NCBI RefSeq assembly: GCF_900109665.1
Contig: NZ_FOAO01000004.1
Span: 124,001-188,000 of the forward strand
DNA length: 64,000 nt
Source: Blastococcus sp. DSM 46786
Lineage (GTDB): Bacteria; Actinomycetota; Actinomycetes; Mycobacteriales; Geodermatophilaceae
Direction: 5' to 3'
Numbering within the stretch: the first letter of the stretch is position 1; every line of letters begins with the position of its first letter. Under the pieces are notes generated by a model. The model was not told the origin of the DNA, did no database searches, and saw only the letters and a program-made list of their open reading frames with translations. Below, in pieces: positions 41,857 through 52,052 of this stretch. The translations under genes were made by a program, and so were the position numbers.

Positions 41857-43500
41857 ATGACGACCTCGACCGATCCCCAGGCTGCCGCCCTCGCGGTGGT
41901 GACCGGTCTGACCGGCCCCGGCGGGCCCTTCGAGTTGGCCCGCGAGCAGGTGCTCGGGGTGGAGATGACGGTGTTCCGCAACCGGCCGCGCTCGCTGGGT
42001 GAGGTGCTGGTGGACTCGCGGCGGCACGGCGACCGGGACTACGTCGTCACGGCCCAGTCCCGGCTGAGCTTCGCCGAGCACGCCCAGCGGGTGGCCTCCC
42101 TGGCCCGGGTGCTGCGCGAGGAGCACGGCGTCGGCAAGGGAGACCGGGTCGCCATCCTGGCGGCCAACTGTCCTGAGTGGATCGTCTCGTTCTGGGCGGC
42201 CGTGGCAACGGGCGCGATCGCGGTCGGCTTCAACTCGTTGTGGTCGCGGAGCGAGGTCGGCTACGCGCTGGAGCACAGCACGCCGAAGGTCGTCGTCGCC
42301 GACAGCAAGCGTGCCGCCCTCATCGGCGGCAGCGACGTCACGGTCCTGTCGATGGAGGACGACCTCCCCCGGCTGGTCACCGCCCACCCCGGCGAGGACC
42401 TGACACCGGTCGAGGTGTCCGAGGACGACCCGGCGGTGATCCTCTACACCAGCGGCACCTCAGGGCGGCCCAAGGGTGCGGTGCACTCGCACCGGAACCT
42501 GACCTCGGTCATCGAGTACCACCGGATGAACGATGCGCTGGCCCAGGCCTTCGGCGACCCCACCGATCCGCGCGACCGCCGTTACCTGCTCACCTCGCCG
42601 CTGTTCCACATCGCCAGCCTGCACAACCTGGCCCTTCCCCGGCTGGCGACGGGCAGCACCGCAGTGGTGCACCAGGGCGCCTTCGACGTCGACCGGGTCC
42701 TGCGGCTGATCGAGCGGGAGCGGGTCACCAACTGGGGCGCGGTCCCCACCATGGCCCACCGTCTGCTCCAGCACGGAGATCTCTCCGGCTACGACCTCTC
42801 CTCGCTACGGGCTTTCTCGCTGGCGTCGGCGCCGTCGTCCCCGGAGTTCCAGGAGCGGCTGCGCCGGGCGCTGCCGGTGGCCGAGCGCGCCCTGGTGGAC
42901 AGCTACGGGCTCACCGAGTCCTGCACGGCACTGACCGTGGCGACCGCCGGGGACCTCGCCGCTACGCCCGGCACGCTGGGCCGGCCGATCGCCACCGTCG
43001 AGCTGGAGATCCGCGACGAGGCCAACCAGGCGGTCCCGGAGGGGGTCGAGGGTGAAATCTGCGTGCGCAGCCCCTTCAACATGCTGGGCTACTGGAACGA
43101 TCCGGACGCGACGGCGACGGCGATCGATCCGGATCGCTGGCTGCACACCGGGGACATCGGCACGATCGAGCGGGGCCTGTTGCATCTCAACGCCCGCCGG
43201 TCGGACCTCATCATCCGCGGCGGGGAGAACGTGTACCCCGCGGAGATCGAGGGCGCGTTGGCCGAGCACCCGGCCGTGCTGGAGTGCATCGTCCTGGGCC
43301 GCCCGCACGAGGACCTCGGGCAGGAGGTCTCGGCGGTGGTCGTCCCCGACCCCGCTCGCCCCGTGACGGAAGCCGAGCTCGTCGAGTTCCTCCGGGATCG
43401 ACTGGCCTACTACAAGGTCCCGACCCGCTGGCAGCTGCGCACGGATCCGCTGCCTCGCAATGCCACCGGCAAGGTGCTGCGGACCCGCGTCGAGGCCTGA
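41857..43500 (+). CDS. Acyl-CoA synthetase (AMP-binding ligase)
   Basis: 547-residue ANL ligase. P-loop [21 protein letters not shown]5 [14 protein letters not shown]7 [21 protein letters not shown]8 [17 protein letters not shown] and catalytic Lys in [15 protein letters not shown]. Long- or branched-chain acyl, aryl or steroid acids are all possible substrates. ATG after GGAG. It is followed 85 nt downstream by the phosphotriesterase-like lactonase gene, suggesting that a lactone is opened to a hydroxy acid and then activated with CoA. Confidence 0.9.
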   Translation: MTTSTDPQAAALAVVTGLTGPGGPFELAREQVLGVEMTVFRNRPRSLGEVLVDSRRHGDRDYVVTAQSRLSFAEHAQRVASLARVLREEHGVGKGDRVAILAANCPEWIVSFWAAVATGAIAVGFNSLWSRSEVGYALEHSTPKVVVADSKRAALIGGSDVTVLSMEDDLPRLVTAHPGEDLTPVEVSEDDPAVILYTSGTSGRPKGAVHSHRNLTSVIEYHRMNDALAQAFGDPTDPRDRRYLLTSPLFHIASLHNLALPRLATGSTAVVHQGAFDVDRVLRLIERERVTNWGAVPTMAHRLLQHGDLSGYDLSSLRAFSLASAPSSPEFQERLRRALPVAERALVDSYGLTESCTALTVATAGDLAATPGTLGRPIATVELEIRDEANQAVPEGVEGEICVRSPFNMLGYWNDPDATATAIDPDRWLHTGDIGTIERGLLHLNARRSDLIIRGGENVYPAEIEGALAEHPAVLECIVLGRPHEDLGQEVSAVVVPDPARPVTEAELVEFLRDRLAYYKVPTRWQLRTDPLPRNATGKVLRTRVEA

Positions 43501-43585
43501 GTCGCCTGACGTCCGACTGCGCTGCGCCGGCGCGGCCCTTCGCGGGCGGTCCGGCGGACGCCCATCCCTGCTGCTGGAGGAAAGC

Positions 43586-44572
43586 GTGCCTCAGGTGCAC
43601 ACCGTCACCGGGCCGGTCGACACGGCTCGGCTCGGGCAGGTGCTCATGCACGAGCACCTCTTCGTGCTCGACCCGGAGATCCAGAGCAACCACCCCGAGG
43701 AATGGGGCAGCGAGAGCGAACGCGTGGCAGACGCGGTCGCACGGTTGAGGGCCCTGGCCGGCACGGGGGTGCGGACGATCGTCGATCCGACGGTGCTCGG
43801 CATGGGGCGCTACATCCCGCGGATCCAGGAGATCGCCGCCCAGGTCGACCTCAACATCATCGTGGCGACCGGGTATTACACCTATGACCACCTGCCGTTC
43901 TACTTCCAGTACCGGGGACCTGCCCTGGCGGCGGTCGTGGGCAGGGAGGTGCCCGATCCCATGGTGGACATGTTCGTCCGGGACATCGAGCACGGGATCG
44001 CCGACACCGGTGTGCGGGCCGGGCTGCTCAAGTGCGCGATCGACCACCAGGGCATGACCTCCGACGTCGAACGCGTCCTGCGGGCGGTCGCGAAGGCGCA
44101 CCGTCGCACCGGTGCGCCGATCACCGTGCACACCCACCCGGGCAGTCGCCAGGGGTCGGCGGTCGCGGAGGTGCTCGCCGACGAGGGTGTCGATCCGAGG
44201 CGGGTGGTGCTGGGACACAGCGGTGACACCACGGACATCGCCCACCTGAGTGAGCTCGCCGACGCCGGCTTCCTGTTGGGGATGGACCGGTTCGGCATCT
44301 ACCTCGAGACCTCGTTCGAGGCCCGCGCCGGCACCGTGGTCGAGATGTGCCGGCGGGGCTACGCCGGGCACATGGTGCTCTCCCACGACGCCGCCTGCTA
44401 CTACGACGCGGTCCCCCCGGAGTTCGCACCGATGTTCCCCGCGTGGCACTACACCCACATCCACGAGAAGGTGCTGCCGTACCTGCGGCAGCAGGGGGTG
44501 ACCGACGAGCAGATCGAGACGATGCTCGTCGCCAACCCCCGCCGGTACTTCGAGAACACCGCGGCCTACTGA
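43586..44572 (+). CDS. Phosphotriesterase-like lactonase family metal hydrolase
   Basis: 328 residues of the PTE/PLL family. Binuclear metal ligands: HEH in GQVLMHEHLFVLDPE, bridging Lys in AGLLKCAIDHQG, His in ITVHTHPGSRQGS, His in VVLGHSGDTTDIAHLSELAD and Asp in MVLSHDAACYYD. Family members hydrolyse lactones or, less often, phosphotriesters. C-terminal loop FAPMFPAWHYTHIHEKVLPYLRQQGV is typical of PLLs. GTG start with GGAGG 4 nt upstream. Co-directional with the acyl-CoA synthetase, which favours a catabolic lactonase over a quorum-quenching role. Confidence 0.88.
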   Translation: MPQVHTVTGPVDTARLGQVLMHEHLFVLDPEIQSNHPEEWGSESERVADAVARLRALAGTGVRTIVDPTVLGMGRYIPRIQEIAAQVDLNIIVATGYYTYDHLPFYFQYRGPALAAVVGREVPDPMVDMFVRDIEHGIADTGVRAGLLKCAIDHQGMTSDVERVLRAVAKAHRRTGAPITVHTHPGSRQGSAVAEVLADEGVDPRRVVLGHSGDTTDIAHLSELADAGFLLGMDRFGIYLETSFEARAGTVVEMCRRGYAGHMVLSHDAACYYDAVPPEFAPMFPAWHYTHIHEKVLPYLRQQGVTDEQIETMLVANPRRYFENTAAY

Positions 44573-44575
44573 GCG

Positions 44576-44615
44576 GCCGGCTCGGGCTGCGGCACACGCG
44601 GCAGCCCGAGCCGGC
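44576..44615. terminator. Bidirectional terminator between lactonase and SDR genes
   Basis: Perfect 15-bp inverted repeat (44576-44590 with 44601-44615; GCCGGCTCGGGCTGC and its complement), 10-nt loop, abutting the stop codon of the minus-strand SDR. Confidence 0.9.
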
Positions 44616-45416
44616 TCAGCGACCGAAGACGGTGCCGCCGTTGAGGTGGATGACCTGGGAATTGACGAACCCACCGGCCGCGCTCGACAGCCACACCGCG
44701 GCCGCGCCGACGTCTGCGCCGGTTCCCAGCCGGCGGATGGGGACGCTCTGGACGAGCCGCTGCAGCAGACCGCTCCCGGAGTCCTCCAGGCCGGTCATGA
44801 TCCCGAGAGCCAGGGAGTTGGCGGTGATGCCGACGGGACCGTACTCCACACCGAGGTGCCGCATCAGCGCCTCGGATCCGGCCTTGGCCGCGCCGTAGGC
44901 ACCCACGCCGAGCGCCAATCCCCGCGAGGAGGCGCCGGAGGAGATGTGGATGATCCGGCCCCAGCCACGCGCCACCTGGTGGGGCAGGACCGCCTGCACC
45001 AGCCGCATCGTTGCCACCAGGTTGAGCTCGATCTGCTGCCGCCACGCTTCCGAGGGCATATCCCCGAAGCGCACCATCGTCGAACCGCCGTCCGGGATGC
45101 CGGCGTTGTGGACAAGGATGTCGACCCCACCGAACGTCTCGCGGATGCGCTCGAGCGCGACCGCCAGGCCCTCGGCGTCGGTGACGTCGAACGGCACGGC
45201 GCTCGCCCGGCCACCGGCCGCGGCGATCTCGGCCACGACCCGATCCGCCCGGTCCGGATGCAGGTCGTTGACGGCGACCGCCGCACCGGCCGCGGCCAGC
45301 GCCCGGGCGATGCCCTCGCCCACGCCGCGGCCCGCGCCGGTGACGAGCGCGGTCCGGTTCGGCAGGCGGAACGGCCCCTCGTCCCAGGCGCCGGTCGGCG
45401 CCTCTCCGTCGGTCAA
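44616..45416 (-). CDS. Short-chain dehydrogenase/reductase, last gene of the 11-gene operon
   Basis: 266-residue classical SDR: TALVTGAGRGVGEGIA, Asp at the end of beta-2 (VNDLHPDRAD, NAD preference), VHNAGIPDGG, catalytic ISSGASSRGLALGVGAYGAAKAGS and C-terminal FVNSQVIHLNGG. Probably a 3-hydroxyacyl-CoA or hydroxysteroid dehydrogenase. The only usable start in the right place is TTG at 45416, overlapping the TGA of the upstream dehydrogenase gene (TTGA); there is no ATG or GTG before the cofactor motif. Translation therefore probably depends on coupling. Confidence 0.82.
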   Translation of the reverse strand: MTDGEAPTGAWDEGPFRLPNRTALVTGAGRGVGEGIARALAAAGAAVAVNDLHPDRADRVVAEIAAAGGRASAVPFDVTDAEGLAVALERIRETFGGVDILVHNAGIPDGGSTMVRFGDMPSEAWRQQIELNLVATMRLVQAVLPHQVARGWGRIIHISSGASSRGLALGVGAYGAAKAGSEALMRHLGVEYGPVGITANSLALGIMTGLEDSGSGLLQRLVQSVPIRRLGTGADVGAAAVWLSSAAGGFVNSQVIHLNGGTVFGR

Positions 45417-46543
45417 GCCGGAGCGCCGATGTCGCCGCCGTGCTCCAGGGCATCGCCCAGCTCGGCGCCGACCGCGTCGGCGCTGCCCAGGGTGAACGCG
45501 ACCTGCCGGCCCCACAGGAAGTACCGGTGGATCGGGTAGTCGATGTCCGCGCCGATGCCGCCGTGCAGGTGCTGCGTCGCGTGGACCGCCCGCAGCCCCC
45601 CACGCGAGGCCCACCACTTGGCGACGAGCGAGGCGGCCTCGGCCTCCTCCTCCTGCCCGAGGTCCATCAGCCAGGCGGCCCGCTGCGTGGTCAGCCGGAT
45701 GCTCTCGGTGTCGAGGTAGGCGTCGGCAGCACGGACGGCGACGGCCTGGTTGGTCGACAGCGGCCGACCGAACTGCATCCGCTCGGAGGTGTACCGGGCG
45801 GTCATCTGCAGCGCCTCGGAACACACGCCGACCTGCAGGGCAGCCAACGCCACGCGGGCGCGCCGACGGGTCCAGCGGGCGATCTCCGCACCGTCCCCGG
45901 GCAGCACCTCGTCGGCGGACACGACGACGCCGTCGAGGGCCACGGCGGCGTTGCTCTCCCGGCTCGTCACGGACAAGGACCTGACGGTCACCCCGGGGCG
46001 GTCGGTCGGGACGATCGCCACGGCGGTCTCCCCCACCGGCAGGCCGACCGGCACCAGCACCGCCCCCGCCACCTCGGCCGCCGGCACGGAGGCCAGGTGC
46101 CCGTTCAGCCGCAGCGACCCGGCGTCCTCCTCGGCCGTGACCGTGACGGCGCGGCCGGTCGGGGCATCGAAGGCTCCGGTCAGGACCACCGACCCGTCCA
46201 CCAGACCGGGCAGCCACCGCTCGACCTGCTGCTGGGTACCGAACTGCGCGATCGGCAGAGCCGCGGTGGCCAGGGCCGCCCACAGCGGCACCGGGGCGAC
46301 CCGGCGTCCCTGCTGCTCCAGCAGGGTGACCAATCCGAGCATGCCCATCCCGGCACCGCCGGCGTCCTCGGGCAGTGGGATGCCCAGCACGCCGGCGTCG
46401 GCGAGGACCCGCCACAGCTCGCGGTCGTGGCCACCCTCGTTCGCCTCGACCTGCCGGACCCGCTCCACCTCCGCGCGGTCCCCGAAGATCTTCTCCGTCA
46501 GGTCGCGCACCGCGACCAGGTCGTCGTCCAGCTCGAACTGCAT
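45413..46543 (-). CDS. Acyl-CoA dehydrogenase, small/beta-type subunit
   Basis: 376 residues, paralogue of 32822-33934: ELWRVLADAGVLGIPLPEDAGGAG, RMQFGRPLSTNQAVAVRAAD and TQHLHGGIGADIDYPIHRYF. The TEPGAGTD loop is replaced by TGAFDAPTGRAVTV, and the catalytic-Glu helix reads RRRARVALAALQ without Glu. It is therefore probably the non-catalytic partner in an alpha2-beta2 enzyme with the product of 46546-47763, whose stop lies 2 nt upstream of this ATG. Confidence 0.88.
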   Translation of the reverse strand: MQFELDDDLVAVRDLTEKIFGDRAEVERVRQVEANEGGHDRELWRVLADAGVLGIPLPEDAGGAGMGMLGLVTLLEQQGRRVAPVPLWAALATAALPIAQFGTQQQVERWLPGLVDGSVVLTGAFDAPTGRAVTVTAEEDAGSLRLNGHLASVPAAEVAGAVLVPVGLPVGETAVAIVPTDRPGVTVRSLSVTSRESNAAVALDGVVVSADEVLPGDGAEIARWTRRRARVALAALQVGVCSEALQMTARYTSERMQFGRPLSTNQAVAVRAADAYLDTESIRLTTQRAAWLMDLGQEEEAEAASLVAKWWASRGGLRAVHATQHLHGGIGADIDYPIHRYFLWGRQVAFTLGSADAVGAELGDALEHGGDIGAPA

Positions 46544-46545
46544 CG

Positions 46546-47763
46546 TCAGTTGCTCCCACTCCTGGCCGGTGACTTCTGCTCGTCGCGGCGGCGGGCGGCC
46601 AGCGTCATGCCCAGCGTCTTGGCCGCCACGATCTCCCGCATCACCTCGTTGGTGCCTCCGCCGAAGGTGTTGTTCTGCGCTCTGCGGGCGAGGGTCTCCA
46701 CCCGTCCCTGCAGCACGGCACCGGGGCTGCCGGGCCGCAGCAGGCCTTGGGCGCCGAGCACGTCCTGCATCCGCCCGTACGCGGTGACCACCGCTTCGGT
46801 GCCGAAGACCTTGGCTGCGGCGGAGTCACCGCCACCGAGGGTGTTGGCCGCGACGTCGGCGACCAGGCGGAGGTTGACCAGATCGGCGGCGGAGAGCAGC
46901 GCGTAGACCTCGGCGAGCGTGCTGCGCACCCAGGGCACGTCGTAGAGGCGACCGGTGTCGGTCCGCTCCTCCTTGGCCCAGGCCAGCACCCCGGAGAACA
47001 GCTCGTTGGCGATCCCGCCACGGGCGGCCAGCGCGACCCGCTCGTGGTTCAGCTGGGAGGTGATCAGCGGCCAGCCCGCGTCGAGCTCGCCGACCACGTT
47101 GGTGATCGGCACCCGGACGTCCTCGTAGTAGGTCGCCGAGGTGCTGATCCCACCGACGGTGTGGATCTCGGTGACCGAGAAGCCGGGCGCCGACGTGGGC
47201 ACCAGGACGACCGAGATGCCCTTGTGGCGCGGCGCGTCGGGGTCGGTGCGGACGGCGAGCCAGATCCAGTCGGCGAAGACCCCCGCACTGGTGTAGATCT
47301 TGTTGCCGTTGATGACCAGCTCGTCTCCGTCGACCACCGCCCGGGTCTGCAGGGCGGCGAGGTCGGTGCCCGCGCCCGGCTCGGTGTAGCCGATGGCGAA
47401 GATCAGCGTCCCGGCCAGGATCCGGGGGAGGAAGAAGTCCTTCTGCTCCTGGGTCCCGTACTTCATCAGCGACGGGGCGACCGTGTTGAGCGTGACCAGG
47501 GACAGCGGGGCGTTGGCCCGGAGCACCTCGTCGTAGAAGACGAAGAGCGCCTCCGGGTCCTCGCCGCGGCCCCCGTACTCCTCCGGCCAGCCCAGGCCCA
47601 GCCAGCCGTCGCTGCCCATGCGCTGGTAGATCCGGTCGAAGGTCGGACCGCCCTCGGTCTGGTCGACCAGGTCGCGGCGGTCCTGCTCGGTGATGATCTC
47701 GGCGAAGTACTCGCGCAGCTGCCGGCGCAGCGTTCTCGACTCCGGGGACAGGTCCATCTGCAT
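46546..47763 (-). CDS. Acyl-CoA dehydrogenase, large/alpha-type subunit
   Basis: 405 residues, paralogue of 34038-35204. IGYTEPGAGTDLAALQTRAV, KIYTSAGVFADWIWLAVRTD, SQLNHERVALAARGG (likely catalytic Glu, by analogy to isovaleryl-CoA dehydrogenase-type enzymes) and NTFGGGTNEVMREIVAAKTLGM. ATG at 47763 with AAGGAG upstream; a second Met two codons on is a possible alternative. Sits 45 nt after the fused dehydrogenase gene in the KstR2-site operon. Confidence 0.9.
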   Translation of the reverse strand: MQMDLSPESRTLRRQLREYFAEIITEQDRRDLVDQTEGGPTFDRIYQRMGSDGWLGLGWPEEYGGRGEDPEALFVFYDEVLRANAPLSLVTLNTVAPSLMKYGTQEQKDFFLPRILAGTLIFAIGYTEPGAGTDLAALQTRAVVDGDELVINGNKIYTSAGVFADWIWLAVRTDPDAPRHKGISVVLVPTSAPGFSVTEIHTVGGISTSATYYEDVRVPITNVVGELDAGWPLITSQLNHERVALAARGGIANELFSGVLAWAKEERTDTGRLYDVPWVRSTLAEVYALLSAADLVNLRLVADVAANTLGGGDSAAAKVFGTEAVVTAYGRMQDVLGAQGLLRPGSPGAVLQGRVETLARRAQNNTFGGGTNEVMREIVAAKTLGMTLAARRRDEQKSPARSGSN

Positions 47764-47808
47764 GGGATGGGCGCTCCTTGCGGGGGAATGGGTGGAGGAT
47801 GCGGCGGA

Positions 47809-50028
47809 CTAGCGGGGTAGCCCGAGGATCCGCTGGGCGATGACGTTGAGCTGGATCTCGATCGTGCCGCCGCCGAACAGCACCGACGGCAGCGCGATGT
47901 GGTCGAGCACGAAGTCCGATGCCGGATCGACCGAGGATCCGGTCAGCGTGCCCAGCGGCCCGAGCAGGGTGAGGATCGCCCGCGAGCCCTCCCGCTGGGC
48001 GAGCGCGTTGTAGACCTTCTGCACGCTGATCTCCGCACCCGGTCGGGCACCGGCCAGCAGCGTCTGCACACTGCGCAGGTTCAACGCCCCCAGGGACAGC
48101 TCCCGGGCGGTGTTGCGGCCCAGCACCCGGACGGCTTCGGCCCGGCTGGTGGCGTAGCTGCCCTCGGCGATGGCCCGCTTGACCAGCCGCGCGCCGCCGT
48201 GCGGCAGCATCCCCCCCATGCTGACCCGCTCCTCGGTCAGCGTCGTCGTCGCCAGCTTCCACCCCTGACCGGGCTCCCCCAGCAGGCAGTCATCGGGCAC
48301 GACCACGTCGTCGAGGAACACCTCGTTGAACTCGGCCATCCCGGTGGACTGCACCAGGGGTCGGATGTCCACGCCGGGCGTGCGCAGGTCGACCAGGAAG
48401 TAGGAGATGCCCTTGTGCTTGGGCGCATCCGGATCGGTGCGGGCCAGGCACACGCCCCAGTCGGCCTCGTGCGCCGACGACGTCCACACCTTCTGACCGT
48501 TGAGCTTCCAGCCGCCCTCCACCTTCTCCGCCCGGGTGGAGAGGCCCGCCAGGTCCGACCCGGCGCCGGGCTCGCTGAACAGCTGGCACCAGACGATCTC
48601 CCCGCGCAGCGTCGGGGTCAGGAAGCGCTCCTGCTGGGCCGGGGTCCCGCCGGCGAGGATCGTGGGCAGCACCCATTCGCCGATGATCGTGGTGGGCTGC
48701 GGCAGGTCGCGGCGGGCGAACTCGGCGGCGATGACGGCCTGCTCGTGGGGCCCGGCTCCGATGCCGTACGGCTTCGGGTAGTGCGGCGCGACCAGCCCGG
48801 CTTCGGCCAGCCGGGCCATCCGCGGACCACCGCGGGCCGACGCCCACCCGGTGCTGCTCACCGGGTCCGGCGGCAAGGTGAGCACCTCGTCGAGCACCGC
48901 ACCTACCTGGGCGCGGAGTTCGGGCAGCGCATCGGCGTCGACGAAGGAGAAGTCACGCTCGGCGGTGAGCGCTGCCTCGCCCAGCCGGCGGGCCCACTCC
49001 TCCTCGGTCCCCACCGAGGAGGAGATGCTGATCGCCCGCCGCCAGTAGAGGTGGACGTCGTGCTCCCAGGTGAAGCCGATGCCCCCGAGGATGGTGACGC
49101 ACTCCAGCGCGGCGTCGATGGCCGACGGCAGGGCGGTGAGCGCGGCCTGCGCGGCGGCCAGCCGCTGCTGCTCGGCCGGCTGACCGGCCGAGCGGGCGGC
49201 GTCCCACGCGGCGGCGGTGATCCGCTCACAGCGGACCAGCAGCATCGCCGCCTTGTGCTGGACGGCCTGGAAGCTGCCGATCGGCTTGCCGAACTGGACG
49301 CGGGTCTTCACGTACTCCGCGGCGGTCGACAGGCACCAACCGGCCAGGCCGCTGGCCTCGGCGGCCAGCAGCGCGGTGACGATCACGTCCACCAGGTCCG
49401 GATCGGGAGCGGGCAGCACCTCGTCGGCGGAGACCGCGTGCGCCTCCAGCTCGAGCCGCCCGACCGACCGGGTGAGGTCGGTGCCGGACTCGATGCGGAC
49501 CGTGGCGTCCGCCGCCCGCACGCGGAACCACACCGGCCCGTCGGCGCCATCGGCTCGGACGACGACGACATCGGCTCCCGGCAGACCCAGCACCGGCCCG
49601 GAAGCACCGCTCACCGTCCAGCCGTACTCGGCCGACTCGGCACGCAGCCCGGGAGAGCGGACCAGCGCCCCGGTCGCCCCGTCGGCGAACTCAGCCAGCA
49701 CTTCGTCCCGCAGAGCGCCCTCGCCGGCGGCGGCGACCACGGCGCTGGCGGTGACGGTCGGCACGTACGGCCCGGGGACGAGGGCCCGGCCCAGCTGCTC
49801 GACGACCACGGCCAGCTCGGCGAGCCCGGCATCCGCGCCGCCGTGCTTCTCCGGGAGGTGCAGCGCGTGCAGCCCCTGACGGAGCAGCGCCTCCCAGAAG
49901 GCAGGACGTGCGCCGGCGGCCGAGTCGTCGAAGGTCGCGCGGGTGGACTCCATCGGCGCGGACCGCCGGGCGAACGCCGCGACGGACTCGGCCAGGTCGC
50001 GCTGGTCATCGGTGAGCGGAAGGGGCAC
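47809..50028 (-). CDS. Fused double acyl-CoA dehydrogenase (FadE34-like)
   Basis: 739 residues made of two acyl-CoA dehydrogenase units: residues about 1-365 resemble the small/beta type (TRVQFGKPIGSFQAVQHKAA, VTILGGIGFTWEHDVHLYWRR). Residues about 375-739 resemble the large type (CQLFSEPGAGSDLAGL, VWTSSAHEADWGVCLARTDPD, LTEERVSMGGML, FGGGTIEIQLNVIAQRILGLPR). FadE34 (ChsE3) of Mycobacterium tuberculosis, acting on C5-side-chain steroid CoA esters, has this architecture. GTG start after AGGA. Confidence 0.9.
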   Translation of the reverse strand: MPLPLTDDQRDLAESVAAFARRSAPMESTRATFDDSAAGARPAFWEALLRQGLHALHLPEKHGGADAGLAELAVVVEQLGRALVPGPYVPTVTASAVVAAAGEGALRDEVLAEFADGATGALVRSPGLRAESAEYGWTVSGASGPVLGLPGADVVVVRADGADGPVWFRVRAADATVRIESGTDLTRSVGRLELEAHAVSADEVLPAPDPDLVDVIVTALLAAEASGLAGWCLSTAAEYVKTRVQFGKPIGSFQAVQHKAAMLLVRCERITAAAWDAARSAGQPAEQQRLAAAQAALTALPSAIDAALECVTILGGIGFTWEHDVHLYWRRAISISSSVGTEEEWARRLGEAALTAERDFSFVDADALPELRAQVGAVLDEVLTLPPDPVSSTGWASARGGPRMARLAEAGLVAPHYPKPYGIGAGPHEQAVIAAEFARRDLPQPTTIIGEWVLPTILAGGTPAQQERFLTPTLRGEIVWCQLFSEPGAGSDLAGLSTRAEKVEGGWKLNGQKVWTSSAHEADWGVCLARTDPDAPKHKGISYFLVDLRTPGVDIRPLVQSTGMAEFNEVFLDDVVVPDDCLLGEPGQGWKLATTTLTEERVSMGGMLPHGGARLVKRAIAEGSYATSRAEAVRVLGRNTARELSLGALNLRSVQTLLAGARPGAEISVQKVYNALAQREGSRAILTLLGPLGTLTGSSVDPASDFVLDHIALPSVLFGGGTIEIQLNVIAQRILGLPR

Positions 50029-50073
50029 AGCTGGTTCCTGTCGGTGGTCGGGATCGGGGACGGCGGTACGGGT

Positions 50074-51212
<1,139 letters not shown>

Positions 51213-51216
<4 letters not shown>

Positions 51217-52052
51217 CGGAGGATCTCCTCGCGCTTCCAGGGTTGCGCGTCCAGGCCGCGCACGGTCAGGTTCCACTCGCGGATCAGGTCGAGGCTGACC
51301 CCGATCTGCCCGGTGACGTCCTCGGGGCAGTCGCAGAGCGCTGTCACCGCCTCCGCCATCTCCTCCAACGCCTCGACCTCCTCGGGCCGGATCAGCTCGC
51401 CGACCAGGGCGGCTGCTCCCTCGCTGAGGACGGCGGACCTCGGCTCCACGGTGTTCACCCGGATACCGCTCCCGTAGAGCTCGACGGCCATGAGGTTGGT
51501 GATCCGGTTCAGCGCCGCCTTCGAGCCGGCGTACACCCCCATCGCCGAGCCGGGCGGGTGCACCGAGAACGGCGGGCCGGCCGAGAGCCGGGCACTGGCG
51601 CTGGAGACGTTGACGATCCAGCCGCGACCGGCCTCGCGCATGCCCGGGATCACCCCCTGCATGAGCTCCAGCGGAGCGTGCACGTTGACCTGGAAGGAAA
51701 GCAGCCGGCGCCGTAGCGGGTAGTCCGCCAGTGGCTGGTAGATCGCCGCCGCGGCGTTGTTGACCAGGACGTCGACCGGGCCGCCGAGCCGCTCGACCGC
51801 GGCCGGGACGATGCCGGCGACGTCCTCGGGATCGCTGAGGTCGGCGACGAGCACCTCCACCCGCGTTCCGTAGCGCGACAGCCGCTCGGCGGTCTCCCTC
51901 AGCGTCCCGCTGAGGGAGTCGTGCTGCTCGAGCGTGCGGGCGGTGATGAGCACGTCGGCGCCCTCGGCGGCCAGCCGCTCGGCGACACCGGCGCCGATGC
52001 CGCGGCTGGCGCCGGTCACCAGTGCCCGCTGCCCGGTGAACCGTCGGCTCAT
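51213..52052 (-). CDS. Short-chain dehydrogenase/reductase
   Basis: 279 residues. RALVTGASRGIGAGVAERLA, NNAAAAIYQPL, catalytic VSSASARLSAGPPFSVHPPG through MGVYAGSKAALNRITNLMA. The insertion between the Ser and Tyr (SVHPPGSA) is long for an SDR. Likely a hydroxyacyl-CoA dehydrogenase feeding the overlapping thiolase. ATG overlaps the stop of the RfbH-like gene, and its own stop overlaps the thiolase start, so the three are tightly coupled. Confidence 0.85.

Noticed and set aside
46546-50028. The fused 739-residue dehydrogenase as an assembly join of two genes
   Set aside because: The two-unit architecture is known for FadE34-type proteins and the frame and composition are continuous.
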